Shown here: positions 42,901-54,159 of the stretch, piece after piece
How the letters are laid out: each line of letters opens with the position of its first letter
Numbering within the stretch: the stretch's first letter is position 1
From: Cinnamomum chago
Lineage: Eukaryota > Streptophyta > Magnoliopsida > Laurales > Lauraceae
Direction: 5' to 3'
Assembly (NCBI GenBank): GCA_038049695.1
Contig: CP142461.1
Location: forward strand, 29,829,001-29,893,000
DNA length: 64,000 nucleotides
Notes under the pieces: model-generated
What the model saw: the letters and a program-made list of their open reading frames with translations, nothing else
Told to the model about the DNA's origin: nothing
Database searches by the model: none
Program-made: the position numbers and the translations under genes

Positions 42901-45900
42901 TAGGAATGTTGCTAAAGAGGTGCTTAGAGAGCTAAAAGGGAAAATACACTATAGTAAAAGAAAAACCCGGTGTTGGAGTGTAGAGGTTTAGAAAGCCATT
43001 TGGAGAAAAGACATTACAAAGTTTGGCAAGGGATTAGAATATGGAAAATTATAAGATGTATAAGAAGTCAAAGAAAGAAGCTAAGAAAGTTGTAAGTGTT
43101 GCAAAGTTCTAAGCATATGATGACCTATTATATAGGTTGGGAACAAGAGAATGACATTTTTAAGCTTGTAAAAATAAGGGAAAAGGAAAGTAAAGACTTA
43201 GACCATGTCAAATATATTGAAAGCAATGACCAAAAGGTTTTAATGAAGGAAAATGATATCAAAGAAAGGTAGAGGGAATATTTTAGCAAACTTTTAAATG
43301 AAGACTATGCAGAAGATATAAGAACAAGAGAGGAAACTTTGTTATCGGAACATATTTTTTCCGTAGAATTAGGGTGGTGGAAGGCTTGGAAATGATTAGG
43401 AGTTGGGGGGATTTGGTTAACTAGGCTCTTCAATAAGATATTAATGGCAAAGAAGATGCCAGATAAATGGAGAAGAAGTGGTGTAGTACCTGTATATAAG
43501 AACAAGGGACATATACAAAACCATACAAACTGTCGTGGGATTAAACTTATGAGTCATACTACGAAGCTACGAGAGAGAGTAATGGAGCAAAGGCTTAGCT
43601 ACAGAAGACCAAGATCTCTGAAAATCAATTTGGTTTTATGCCAGGGAGGTCAACTATGGAAGCTATCTTCTCACTTATGCAATTAATGGAAAAATATCGA
43701 GTGAAGAGGAAAATTCTGCAAATGGTGTTCATCGATCTAGAAAAGGCTTATAGGGCAAAGTACCTAGAGATTTAATTTGGTGGGTTATAAATAAAAGGAA
43801 TTTTTAAGATGTTATATTGAAATTATTAAAGATGTGTATGAATGAGCAGTAACGAGTGTGGGAACTACCTGTGGAGAGACATGTGAGTTCCCAATGACCA
43901 TAGGTTTGCATCTTGGGTCAGTTGTAAGCCCTTACCTCTTTACATTGATTATGGATGAGTTAATTGCTCATAATCAAGAGGAGGTCTTGGTGTTGTTCGC
44001 AGATTATTTAGTTTTGGTGGATGAATCAAGAGATGGTGTGAAAGCTAAACTTGAGAGATGGCGAGAGGCTTTAAAATAAGGCTTACAAAAACAAAATATA
44101 TGGATTGCAACTTCAATGAGCATATATAAAGAGCTAAAACTAGTGTAACAATTGAAGCCTAAGAGATACCACAAAGAGATTCATTCCATTAACTTGGCTC
44201 GATAATTAAATAGGATTGGGAGATTGATGAAAATGTCGAATATAGGATAAAAGCGGGATACTTGAAGTAGAGACCTGCTTCTAGAGTGCTCTGTGACTAA
44301 TGAATTCTAACAAGATTGAAGGAAAATTTTTATATGACGGTGATTTGACCAATTATGACCTATGGAGCAAAATGTTAGCCAATCAAGAAGCAACATATGC
44401 ACAAAATGGAAGTAGCAGAGATGAGAATGTTGAGGTGGATATGTGGTAAAACTAGGAAGGATAAACTTAGAAATGAGCAGTTACGAGAGCATTTAGGGGT
44501 AGCATCAATAGGGGATAAAATTAGAGAAACCCATTTAAGATGGGTTAGGCATATCCAACGCTAATGGCCTACTAAGGGGCACGGGGTAGGCTGAAGAGGA
44601 CATGGATGGAGGTAGTAAAAATAGATTTGAAAATGTGTAACTTATCTGAGGATTTGACTCAAGATAAATCGAAATGGAGAAACATAATTTAAGTAGCCTA
44701 CTCCAACATAGTTAGGACAAGGCTTTGATGATGATGATGATGACGCCAACCAAGGGAGAGCTCTATCCACTCCCTGTTTAGCTAAAGTATCCGCCATGCT
44801 AACCTGACCTTGTGATGGAACGCCACATCCACACGAGAGGGCAACTCCTTAATCTCGTTCAAAAGAAAATGAAATTTCCATGGCTTCGCCCCAAGTAGCA
44901 AAACCCATGCCATTGTAGAATTAGGGAGTAGATGTGAAGAAAGCATTTGACACAAATGAAGATAGGAAAAAGCAAGATGCAAGGAAAATGCCAAATGTAT
45001 GAAGAAATACCCATATATAAGACCAAAGGAGACATACATATTTTCACCAATAATCACCAAATTTAAATTATAAGTTACACTATATAACTACGGAGAGAGC
45101 AATGGAGCAAAGACTTGGACCAAATAACAAGACATTTGAAAATCAATTTGGTTTTATGCCAAGAAGATCAACGATGGAATATATCTTTTCACTTAGATAA
45201 TTAATGTAAAAATACTAAGAGAAGAGGAAAAATCTTCATATGGTCTTCATTGATCTAGAGAAAGTCTACGACTGGATATCTAAAAATCTGATTGATGGGT
45301 TTGAGATAAAAGGAGTGTCCCAAGAGATTATATTGACATCATTAGGGACAAATATAAAGGAGCGATAACTAATGTGAGAATTGCATGTTGATAGACAAGT
45401 AAGTTTATAGCAGCTATGGTTAGCATCTAAGGTCAGCTTTAAACCCTTTTCTTTTTTGGACTAATTATAAAAAAAATTTAATTCCTCATATTCATGAAGA
45501 GGTACCTTGGTGTATGTTGTTTACAAATGTATAGTTTTGGAGGATGAACTAATATGAATGCGAAATTGGGAGATGACGAGAGCTTAGAGAATTTAAGAGA
45601 ATTAAAATAAGTCATACAAAGACAAAATATATGAATTGCAACGTCAATGGGGATGTGCAAAGAGATGTAACTTCAATGAGAAATAAAGCTCAAGAGTTTT
45701 TTTTTTTTTTTTTAATGAATTGAAGCTCAAGAGTTACTGCAAAGATATTCCTTCCAATAACGTGGCTCTATAATAAGATGGAGAGATTGGCAATGACGTT
45801 AAACATAGGATAAGAGATGGATGGTCGAAGTGGAGACATGCTTTTGGAGTGTTTTGTAATTGACACATACCAATAAGATTGAAGGGAAGATTTTACAAGA

Positions 45901-48592
45901 AAATTAATAGATCAGTCGTGACTTCTGGAGCAGAATGTTGACCAATCAGGAATCACCACATGTAAAAAATGAGTGTAGCAAAGATGAGAATGTTGAGATG
46001 GGTATGTGATAAAACTAGGAAAGATAGAATCAGGAATGAGCACATTCGGGAGCATTTAAGGGTAGTATCAATAGGTGATAAACTAAGAGAGACTCGTTTG
46101 AGATAGTTTGAATATGTCCATTGAAGGTTAGCAATGATGCTTGTCAGAAAAGGTTTTCCTACAGAGGTTAAGTGTCTCCTAAAGGAAAATGGGTAGCCCA
46201 AAGGAGCCATAGGTGAAAGTGGAAAGGATAAATCTGAATAAAAGCAACTTGATGAGGATTTGGCCCAGGATAGACTAGAATGGAGAATTAGAAAGACCTC
46301 AACATAGTTAGGACATGGCTTTGATGACAACGATGATGATCACACACACACAAAACAAAACACACACTTGGTTTCAACATGAAATGGTAATATTCAACAA
46401 TTTGTACATTCATTTTTTTATGTATGATTTTTATAATTTGTGATTGAATCATTTTATACCGATTCAAATGATTTTGTATCATGCGTAATATGCTTTGAAA
46501 ACTATAAAAATAAGTACAAAAGAGTGTATGAGTAGCTATGATTGAAGAGAAAATCAAGGATTGTTGGTTGGGATTTTTCTGGCATATATATAGAAGTGTA
46601 AGCATGTTTTTTCCATAAAATAAAATAAAATAAAAAAAAAGCAGACACACATTATAGATAGGTATTGGTTGCCATTATTGTAAGGCTTTGGTGATTTTCT
46701 TAACCTAGCTTGTGGACATTTTTGGTTCATTCTGGTACTAGGCTGAGGATTTGTTGTCTGTGCCTTGTGTGGAGTTCTTCAAGTTTGTTCCCTAGATGTG
46801 GCTTGTTTACTCGTTTTAGCTCGAGGTCTTCTCTCTTGCAGCCTTTAAGATTCTTCATTTGTACTTTCCCAAGCTTTCCCTATTTGGTTGCTAAAACATT
46901 TTACTTAACTTCATGCCGCCACCCCACACCCCCCACTGAAAGAATTCAACATGAGAGACAATAAAAAAAAAAGTTTTAAGATTTTCTTCCTAGCATTCAT
47001 TTTCTTGCTGGACATATTTTTTACACCAATTTCCTTTTACAGCAGAACTTTACCATTACCTCTCCGAGAAACAAAAAAGAAAAAAACCCTAAAAATCCTA
47101 GGATGAAATAAAATGTCCTCACACCAGTCAAAACACAATATACCTGATGAGCAGTTCCCAATCCATCCCTAAGAGCTTCCAACCAGAAACCGTAATCCAT
47201 CCATGGTTGTCTCAACCTAAGGAAACTAGTGGATTCATAATTACCAAATCATTAAGAAGAAAAATATAATGATACTAAGTCACTAACAAATCCAATCTTT
47301 GCAATAGAAGTGTACAAAAGAACACAGTTCCAACAAAGCTGGTAATTAGTGATATAGCATAGAAGAAACCATTCCAAACCCACAAAAATACGCAATCCAG
47401 CCACAGCCTCAAGATAAACCTAAGCAGAAAGATACAATTTGATAGGGAACAATCTGCACACACCCATTGGCAAATTGTTCATGTCCAGACATTGAGTTAC
47501 AAACCTTTGTTAATAGTTGTAAACAATCCCAGATTCCATGAAAACAAATCAAACCTTGTCTTCACAGGAAACTATAATTTCTGCTATAACAAACTACATG
47601 TATTTGTGCATACCACTTGCACAATAACATACACAGTAGCAAGGTATCAACCTCTTAGCATAGGTGCATGATAACCAAAAGGAGAAATTTTAAAGGATGC
47701 CTGAAGATGAACTTAAAAAATTTAGGTATCTACCATATCATCCTGAATGCAAAAATCGTTGGAGGGCCCCCAAGATATAATGCCACTGAAAGAACCCAAA
47801 CCATACATATATTCATGCCACTGAAAGAAAACATCAATAGTGAGAATATATCAGCAAACTACACTATATTTCCTTTCTAACTCAATACTCAATACACATG
47901 CAGAAGCTCCTGGCTTCATTCCATTTCCTCATACTTCCATTTCATGATCAAGAATTCATATTCCCTCACTTGCTTAATAATCAATATAAAACTGTTCAAT
48001 CCATTTCCTCATAAACTTATTTCCATAATCAACCCTCATATTCCCTCACTAATTAACCAATATGAAACTGCAAACACCCCACCACCCACCTGCCCAATTT
48101 GTTTCTGGAATGGAATTCCTAGGAATTCTAAGAAGTGTATTCATAAAAGTGGCTAAAATTGAAGAAACAAAGGTGAAAAATTCATGAATGGCCATCAGAT
48201 AGTCTCCCCTTCAATGAAAAAGAATTAAGAAGAGTTGGGAAATGAATACCCAGGCATTCCCTAGTAATTCAAATACTAAGAAAGTCAGATCCCATCTACA
48301 TCCCCACCTTATATCCCTCATCCCTCACTTCCTCAAAATTCCTATTTTGAACCTATTTTAACATGAATTCTAATAATTCAATTCCCCTGAAAACGAAGAG
48401 ACACTTTGTTTCCATTCATTTACTCCTAAACCAATTTCCATAATCACAATACCCCACCAATAACCAATAATTCAAATCTACCCACCAACTCAATAATCAA
48501 AACTTAATCGTAAAACCATCTCCAAACAAAAAAATTAAACAAAAGCCCAAAAGAAGAGTAACCCAATTAAAGAAAAGAAAAGCGCGCAACCT

Positions 48593-48654
<62 letters not shown>

Positions 48655-49001
48655 CAACCTTGGAGTTCAAGATAGATGATTCCATCTTCCACAGAGACTA
48701 CATCAACGTTTCCCCCGTCAGAAATCAGATATGGGCGGACGTCCTCAAGAACCAAGTCCACGTTCTGAGCTGTAAGATCAAAGACCTGAGACGAATACAA
48801 TCCAGGAGAAGCAGATGCCTTCGTTTCTGAAGGTGTGGACGCTCTAATGGCGTTGTTGAAGAAGACCCATTTCTTGAAAACGGGTCTGGTTCTCCCTACA
48901 GCAGCGGATTGGAAGAAAGAACGTGGATGGGATTTGGAGGAAGATTGAGTACGGTAAGGCAGTAGATTTCCCGCCAAGCCAGTTGCAGTTAGAGATTTCA
49001 T
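36763..49001 (-). CDS. NFU1: NifU-like scaffold protein 1, chloroplastic (NFU1-type), three exons
   Basis: Iron-sulfur cluster assembly or transfer protein of plastids. Coding exons are 48659-49001, 37040-37176 and 36763-36951; phases agree (1, then 0) and give 222 aa, close to the ~231 aa of Arabidopsis NFU1. Residues 1-~55 are Ser/Arg-rich with almost no acidic residues, a chloroplast transit peptide. A first NifU C-terminal-type domain (~75-155) carries the cluster-binding CGSC at 117-120, after the conserved [13 protein letters not shown] second, degenerate domain (~162-222; [24 protein letters not shown]) lacks CxxC, as in plant NFU1-3. The wording around VEDVRPYL and the second domain fits NFU1 better than NFU2. 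The start is the Met at 48999-49001, which begins the transit peptide; an upstream in-frame start would add 67 untypical residues. Intron 1 is about 11.5 kb and full of transposons. Splice sites are inferred. Confidence 0.9.
37040..37176 (-). CDS. NFU1: NFU1 exon 2 (CGSC cluster-binding loop)
   Basis: The acceptor is CTATACAG|GAGCA and the donor is GCA|GTAAGT. It completes the split Gly codon and encodes ACGSCPSS, then the helix [12 protein letters not shown], conserved in NFU proteins. Confidence 0.9.
37749..39011 (+). mobile_element. Solo LTR interrupted by a nested element
   Basis: The ends are TGATGCAAA and TTTGCATCA, a perfect 9-bp inverted pair starting TG and ending CA. Near-identical 5-bp flanks are CAAAA (37744-37748) and CAAAG (39012-39016). 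Subtracting the nested insertion (37875-38762) leaves a ~375-bp LTR. On the plus strand it has a TATA-like CTATTTATATGAG (near 38840) and AATAAAGC (near 38888). No internal coding region is present, so this looks like a solo LTR left by recombination. Confidence 0.6.
37875..38712 (-). mobile_element. Miniature LTR element: two 396-bp LTRs around 46 bp
   Basis: Two direct repeats of 396 bp (37875-38270 and 38317-38712, period 442) start TGTGAC and end CTCACA or CTCACG. The 46-bp spacer (38271-38316) holds, on the minus strand, a primer-site-like TGGTATTAGAGTT (38301-38313; initiator tRNA-Met type with three changes) three bases from the right repeat. It also holds a purine tract GAGGGTGGG (38271-38279) abutting the left repeat. 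A further ~45-bp LTR piece follows at 38714-38756. TCCAAATCC flanks the whole block (37866-37874 and 38754-38762), a likely target duplication. Non-coding. Confidence 0.65.
39370..40440 (-). pseudogene. RTE-type LINE copy A, 5'-truncated
   Basis: On the minus strand it runs from late reverse transcriptase to the 3' end, with conserved C-terminal words ([28 protein letters not shown]). It ends in a TGATGATGATG microsatellite tail typical of RTE LINEs. Frames are broken. Confidence 0.75.
41050..41752 (+). pseudogene. RTE-type LINE copy B, internally deleted
   Basis: It carries the endonuclease-RT linker part ([21 protein letters not shown]) and then jumps, near 41520-41560, directly to the 3' end ([11 protein letters not shown] and CATAGTTGGGACAAAGCTTTGA). 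The RT core is missing. The 3' tail is reduced to one TGATTGG. Confidence 0.65.
42010..44742 (+). pseudogene. RTE-type LINE copy C, longest copy
   Basis: The apurinic-type endonuclease starts at TWNIGILTG (near 42022), and later [14 protein letters not shown] and SHIDFFLV are recognisable. RT motifs follow: [37 protein letters not shown] and [12 protein letters not shown]. The catalytic box is FADY where FADD is expected. It ends at (TGA)n, about 44726-44744. Many stops and frame changes show it is dead. Confidence 0.8.
45080..46345 (+). pseudogene. RTE-type LINE copy D, 5'-truncated
   Basis: It starts within RT (words from ERAMEQRL and [18 protein letters not shown]) and runs to a 3' end with CATAGTTAGGACATGGC and a degenerate TGA-rich tail near 46322-46340, followed by (CA)n. 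Heavily broken. An internal T-run lies at 45699-45713. Confidence 0.7.
48595..48652. repeat. (GA)29 microsatellite next to the NFU1 exon 1 donor
   Basis: 58 bp of uninterrupted GA. On the gene strand it is a CT run that starts a few bases after the 5' splice site. Confidence 0.97.
48659..49001 (-). CDS. NFU1: NFU1 exon 1 (transit peptide and start of first NFU domain)
   Basis: It encodes 114 residues plus one base of the next codon. The donor is CCAAG|GTTGAG. The (GA)29 run begins six bases into the intron. It ends inside the first NFU domain just before the CxxC loop. Confidence 0.9.
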
Positions 49002-49883
49002 TGCTGATTCTTCTTCCTCCTCCCTTGTTTCAGAGAAGTAAAAAACAAAAGAGCAACGAGTATGAGAAGGAGTTAGAAAATCTGGCTGGAGCTGTGTCTT
49101 GGGGCCATGTAAAAATGGGTGGTGGTTGATTGGTGATTGTTGCTGCTTCCAATCTGGTGGGTCCCACCATTGATCACGACAATCACTGTAAGATCTTGGC
49201 ATCTGATCTTTTTATTGGACAGATTTCTCTGGTAGGGTGGGCCCCACATCGATACACGATTGGATGATCTTTGCAGTAGTTGGTCAATCATGCATTTTGG
49301 TGTGGCCTCATGGAGGAGTCATGGTCCAACTTGTGTTGGGCCAATACCTGTGTAGAATGACCTGACCTGACCTTGTTGAAAGTCAAGTTTTGACTAGGGT
49401 TGTTCCAGCCCAAGGTCAGGCTCAAGCTCATTAGGGGTGCTGATGGATCTGGCCTGAACAAGTACTGGCCCCATTTTGGGCTGGATTTGGGTTGTCTTTC
49501 TGACCATAGGGCATGAAGTGTGGACCCAAGCATAATTTTCAGGCACAATAGTTAAACAGGCTAGGGTTGGGCCTATGAATTCTGAAAGGTAACAGGGCTG
49601 TGGGTTGGACCAGGCTTTAATATTTGCTGTATAGCTGAAGAGGCCGAGGGGTGGAGAAGGTTAGGGCCAGGCCATACCTGGCTAATGAACACCTCAAAAT
49701 TTCGGTCTTTTACCCTTGCATGTATTAATAAGGTTAATGCCTATAATTTAGGGGATTTTAATTTTATCTATAGAGCATGTGCTAGCTTTTAAATTAGGGG
49801 ATTTTGGTTTTTGGATAGAACCCATGGTTGTTAGACAGATCAAAATGCCTAACACGGACATTCTTGTTGGTGAGAATTTTACC

Positions 49884-50235
49884 TAGGGTTGTAAACAGGT
49901 CTGTTTCGGTCCGGCCGGAATTGTTAAGGAGAAGGTGGAACCGGATCCGGACCCGGAACCAGTTTCTTTGCTCCGGAACCGGAATTGGAACCAGAACCGT
50001 ATATGGGACAGGTTCGGGTTTAGGTAGATAATGATATTAAAAAAATTATAATTTTTAGGAGAGATTTTCGAAAATTGAGGTAATATATCGGGTCTCGAGT
50101 CTACGGGTTCGAACTAAGGTGGAACCAGACCTGGACCTATTTACTTATCGGGGCCTAAATAAGAACCCAAACTAGGTTTGCAAAGAGTTGGAACCTTTGG
50201 ATAATCGAAGAATCATGTACCCATTTACATTCCTA
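49884..50235. mobile_element. hAT-type MITE, family member 2 (352 bp)
   Basis: The ends are TAGGGTTGTAAACAGG and CATTTACATTCCTA. Perfect 8-bp TSD ATTTTACC lies at 49876-49883 and 50236-50243. It shares ends and internal CCGGAACC and GGGTCTCGAGTC-like words with the element at 11171-11550, but lies the other way round. Confidence 0.82.
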
Positions 50236-53200
50236 ATTTTACCCTTAAACAGCTCAAAATTTCCAATTACTAAGCATATATAGATCAAGATTCTTACTTG
50301 ATCCAATAGTCCTGCACCATGCTGAAATCACAAAGTAGAGTAATGTACAGGGGAGTTTGAGGGGGACAATTGTCCTCCTTAACCTTCAGGCTTGAGGATT
50401 CACTCATACTATAATAAGAGTTTGGAACTCTACTATGAGGTCCATCTATATAATATCCAAACCACTAAAAATGAATGTGCCCCCTTCAATGGCCTGGCCT
50501 AAATTTTCTGTAAATATGAGCCGGTCTCACTATAAGATTGAACATATGACATTGTTAATAATATATGATTGATCTATAGTGGGAACATGAGGAAAAATCG
50601 GAAAAAAAATCACTTAAGATAATGAAGTATATTTTTAGCAGCTTGAATATTTAATAGGTGGGCCTCACTATAAAATCTTATTAAATCACAACCGTTTTAC
50701 AACAAGTGTGAGTGTGACAATCAAACAACATGAACTCCTAAATTTACATTATCATGCTATTTGCACCTGGAGCTGACCATTCATAATTTCGTAAGTTCTT
50801 TAAATGCTACCTTTCTCAACCATCCATGCCGACCGTGGGCATTGTGGCCCATCAAATGATCATATGTAACCAATCAACAAGTTTTCTTTAATCAATAGTG
50901 GGAGGAATGATTTACACGTGATCGATCCGGCATGGGTTGTAGTATTATTATGGTAAGATGTAACTCTCAATGCTAAAAAAAAAGAAGGAAAAATAATTCT
51001 TTTTAAATGTTTGGAATTAAAATGTGTTTTGTGTACTATATACAACATTAATTCAATGCATGACATTCACGTGATAACATGCATTGTCTGTTTAGGGGCT
51101 TTACTAATAGAGTTAAGTGGAGTAAAGGTTATTTTGAAGAAATAATAAAATATAAGTGAGTTATAATGATATTTTATTTTTAGTTATTTGTAATGGAATT
51201 TTTTGACTTTTTTTTTAATTGAACAATGGAGTGTTTTTATCTTTTAGTGGAGAAATGAGGTTATTTTTTTTAAAAATATGGTGGGGAATTTAAATTAAAG
51301 TGTTTTGGTGGGATTTTTTTTATATAGAAATGAAGATTTTATCTTACTTGACTCAATAAGTTGCCAAACAAGCCCACGGATAAATCATGCCACTGCAAGT
51401 CAAGGAAAATGTTCTCCTGGGAGCATGTACTTTCATAAATGCAATGGGCCCCATCAACTCATGAAAGGTTAAATCCATGCAGCCTCTTTTCATCAGTTGC
51501 GGCCTTTTCATCCCATGACCTAAGCATAAGGTCCAATTTTACACTCAAAGTCTCAAAGCTTCACTTGCTAGTTGCTATTGAATTGAATCTCAAGAAATTA
51601 TTAGGATATCATTAAACTTTTAAGATTGTGAAACAATGGGCTACGATAATTAGGTGTCCTTATAAATTTGGATCCCCTTGTCCATGCCCCCCTTCTGGCC
51701 TCTTCTCGTTGATAAACTTACACTCAAAATGGACCCAAAGAGCTGTACCACATGGGTCTCTGCCAATCACATGATCTTAACTTGGGACAGAGAAATCAAG
51801 ACCAGTATCAATTCTAGGTGTTTTTCCCATCCTCATGTGAAGGCTGTGTGACCTACATATCCTCATTCTCTTCTTTATTTCATATTTATCCAACAAACAC
51901 GAGAGAGTCATGTACAGAGGAAAAGAGGAGTCATTGTTCACCAATGTGAGTTCTTTTTTTTGAGTGAGAGACAAAAAAGATTATCTTTTTTTTTTTTCTT
52001 CTTTTCCATTATAGGAGTAAAAAGGGTTTTTTTTTTCTTCTACATGAGAAGGAGATCGTCAAAGTCAGTAACTTTGGAAGTAGAATTTTTAACTCCCATT
52101 TGCACAGTTGATTTGATTTGGTGACTGTTTGGTTTTTTTTTTCCTCTTATTTTAAAGGGTTTTTCATGTTTATTGGTATTCTTTTTCCCTTTTCTCTCTT
52201 CTATTTTTTCTTCCATTATTACTTATCGTGGTTAATTGAATTGGATTGCGTATCTTTCGAAATTCTAGGGCAATGGATCAAAGGATTAAAATGATCATAT
52301 GGAGTCAAAAATTTGCATATAGATAGGTCGCACGCATATAGATCTTTCCATCCGGCAAACTTCTATAATCATCATATATCCAAATGGAAGGATCTTATTC
52401 GGTGGGGCGATTTTCTTCTAAAAAATGTTGAAGTGTTGTCTAGCGCCACATACACATATGCTAATGTTCAATATGTTATGTGTACTAATGGGAAAGAGTT
52501 GGGATCGAGATACCGTTTTATCCAATAAAAAAATAGCCAAATGTGTAAAATCTCATGCCAGTTAATGCATCATCTCAATTGTTTCCTTGGAATAAGAAAA
52601 TTAAGGAAGAGATTTTACACAGTTGGCTATTTAATATTTGACAAAACAATATCTCTTTATTTCGTAGAAACAGGGGATCCAGACTCAACGAGAAATGTTT
52701 ACCTATAAGCAAACTGCATACTCATGGGGCCCACTTGGAAGTAATTTTATTGACAGGGGAGGGTAGAAGGAACAATCTCTATGGTGTTTGGATGGGTGGT
52801 GAAATGAATTGAGGCGGCGTAAAGCCTCTATTATCCAGACAAGAAAAGACCAAGGGTCGTATCAAAAGCAAATAATTTCAAAATTCGCTCCTTATTTAAT
52901 AAAGAAAGTAAAAAACAACATCATTTATCCACTAAATAAAAAAAAATCTTCTTTTTTTTCTCAGCAAAAAGTAAATTTTTTTTTCTATCAAGCCACTAAA
53001 AATAAAAGACCATCATAACCCTCTTATATTTTATTCTCTTGATTTGATGCTTCACATCACTTTACTTCAATTCACCATTTATCCAAACATAATAGTAGAT
53101 GGGCAACATGATCCAAAAAGTCACCACCAGTAGATTTTTCTAGCCCTTGATTTAACATCATTAATGACATCTTTTATTTCAATCCTAGTTTCTCTCACTG

Positions 53201-53654
53201 TTGGATTGACCCTTTGATGAATAACATGATAATAAATACGGATGAGGTCGTGTTAGTCACTTCTATTTATTATACATCAAATAAAATGGTAAAACATACT
53301 CTGATTGGCATAAAATTTGTGATGCCCCATATATTCGAGAAAATTTATTTTGTCCCCCAATTGGGGAGTTCCATTCTTTTAACTCAGGACTTCTCCTTGT
53401 TAAACCCTCTACAGGGTCTAGATTCATCAAAAGAAAATCAAAGGGGGCTGCCTGCATGCCAATAACAGGTGCCCCAAGTGGGCCCCACATTACTGGATGC
53501 CAATGCCAAGCAGCCAATGCATGACATTCTATATGCAAGAGAGAGAGAGAGGTATGGTTAGATTGATCAGAAAGCGGCTCTTGTTCTTCTCCGCTCTCTC
53601 TCTCTTTCCCGCCCAAACCCGTTGCTGACACCAACTCTACTTTCTAAAACCCTT

Positions 53655-53658
<4 letters not shown>

Positions 53659-53696
<38 letters not shown>
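53659..53696 (+). repeat. (CT)n run in the leader of the Agenet gene
   Basis: About 38 bp of CT, 45 bp upstream of the start codon. CT/GA runs in 5' leaders are common in plant genes and may bind GAGA-type factors. Confidence 0.9.
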
Positions 53697-53699
<3 letters not shown>

Positions 53700-53707
53700 C
53701 AAAAATC

Positions 53708-53715
53708 TAGGGTTT
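53708..53715 (+). promoter_or_regulatory. Telo-box (TAGGGTTT) in the leader
   Basis: TAGGGTTT is the complement of AAACCCTA, the plant telo-box found near transcription starts of many housekeeping and chromatin-related genes. It lies 25 bp upstream of the ATG. Confidence 0.5.
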
Positions 53716-53739
53716 TGCAGATTAGACAGTGGAAATCAA

Positions 53740-54159
53740 ATGGCGAAGGAGATGAATCTGGGCAAGGGTAAAACCATCGAGGTTTCACGAACCAACGACG
53801 ATGCCTGGTACGCTGCTGCCATTATCCGTTCGATGCAGAAGAACGGCCGCATCTCCGTCGAATTCCAAACGCTCTTCTCCGGAGACGACCGATCCAAACC
53901 ACTGAAAGAGATCGTCGATCTCTCCCATGTCCGACCCCTCCCGCCTCCTGACGACTTTGATCTTGCCTTCGAATCAGGCGATGAGGTCGATGCTTTCTGC
54001 AATGGCGGATGGAAACCAGGCAAAATCTCTGGGGTTTTAGAGAACTCGAGTTTCTTGGTCATTTTATCGAACACCCACGAGGCAAAGGCGTTTGGGCGAT
54101 CGAAGCTGCGGGTGCATCGCGATTGGATTGGGGGGAGATGGATTTCTGCTCGCGAGCAG
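53740..54159 (+). CDS. Agenet gene exon 1 (repeats 1-2)
   Basis: 140 codons from ATG to GCGAGCAG|GTATTT. It encodes one complete Agenet pair. Confidence 0.88.

Larger units (their letters stand above)
37177..48658 (-). other. NFU1 intron 1 (~11.5 kb, transposon-filled)
   Basis: The GT..AG boundaries agree in phase. The intron holds a solo LTR with a nested miniature LTR element (37749-39011), four RTE-like LINE copies (39370-46345), a (CA)n run at 46341-46366 and a (GA)29 run beside the donor. Stretches at 40450-41040 and 46370-48590 show nothing recognisable beyond AT-rich DNA. Confidence 0.8.
49002..53739. promoter_or_regulatory. Divergent intergenic region between NFU1 and the Agenet gene
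   Basis: About 4.7 kb. NFU1's 5' UTR and promoter lie at the left end (minus strand, above 49001) and the Agenet promoter at the right end. Between them lie the hAT-type MITE at 49884-50235 and a GGCC-rich MITE-like stretch at about 49390-49690 without a clear TSD. An inverted GTTTGGAT pair at about 52781-53090 may mark a decayed Tourist-like element. No other gene was recognised. Confidence 0.5.

Noticed and set aside
48999-49202. Upstream start for NFU1
   Set aside because: The frame is open to 49202, but the 67 extra residues are unlike a transit peptide and the downstream Met begins a typical Ser/Arg-rich one.
49390-49690. Another hAT-type MITE
   Set aside because: TAGGGTTGTTCC and GAACACCTC ends and GGCC-rich interior are suggestive, but no matching 8-bp flank was found.
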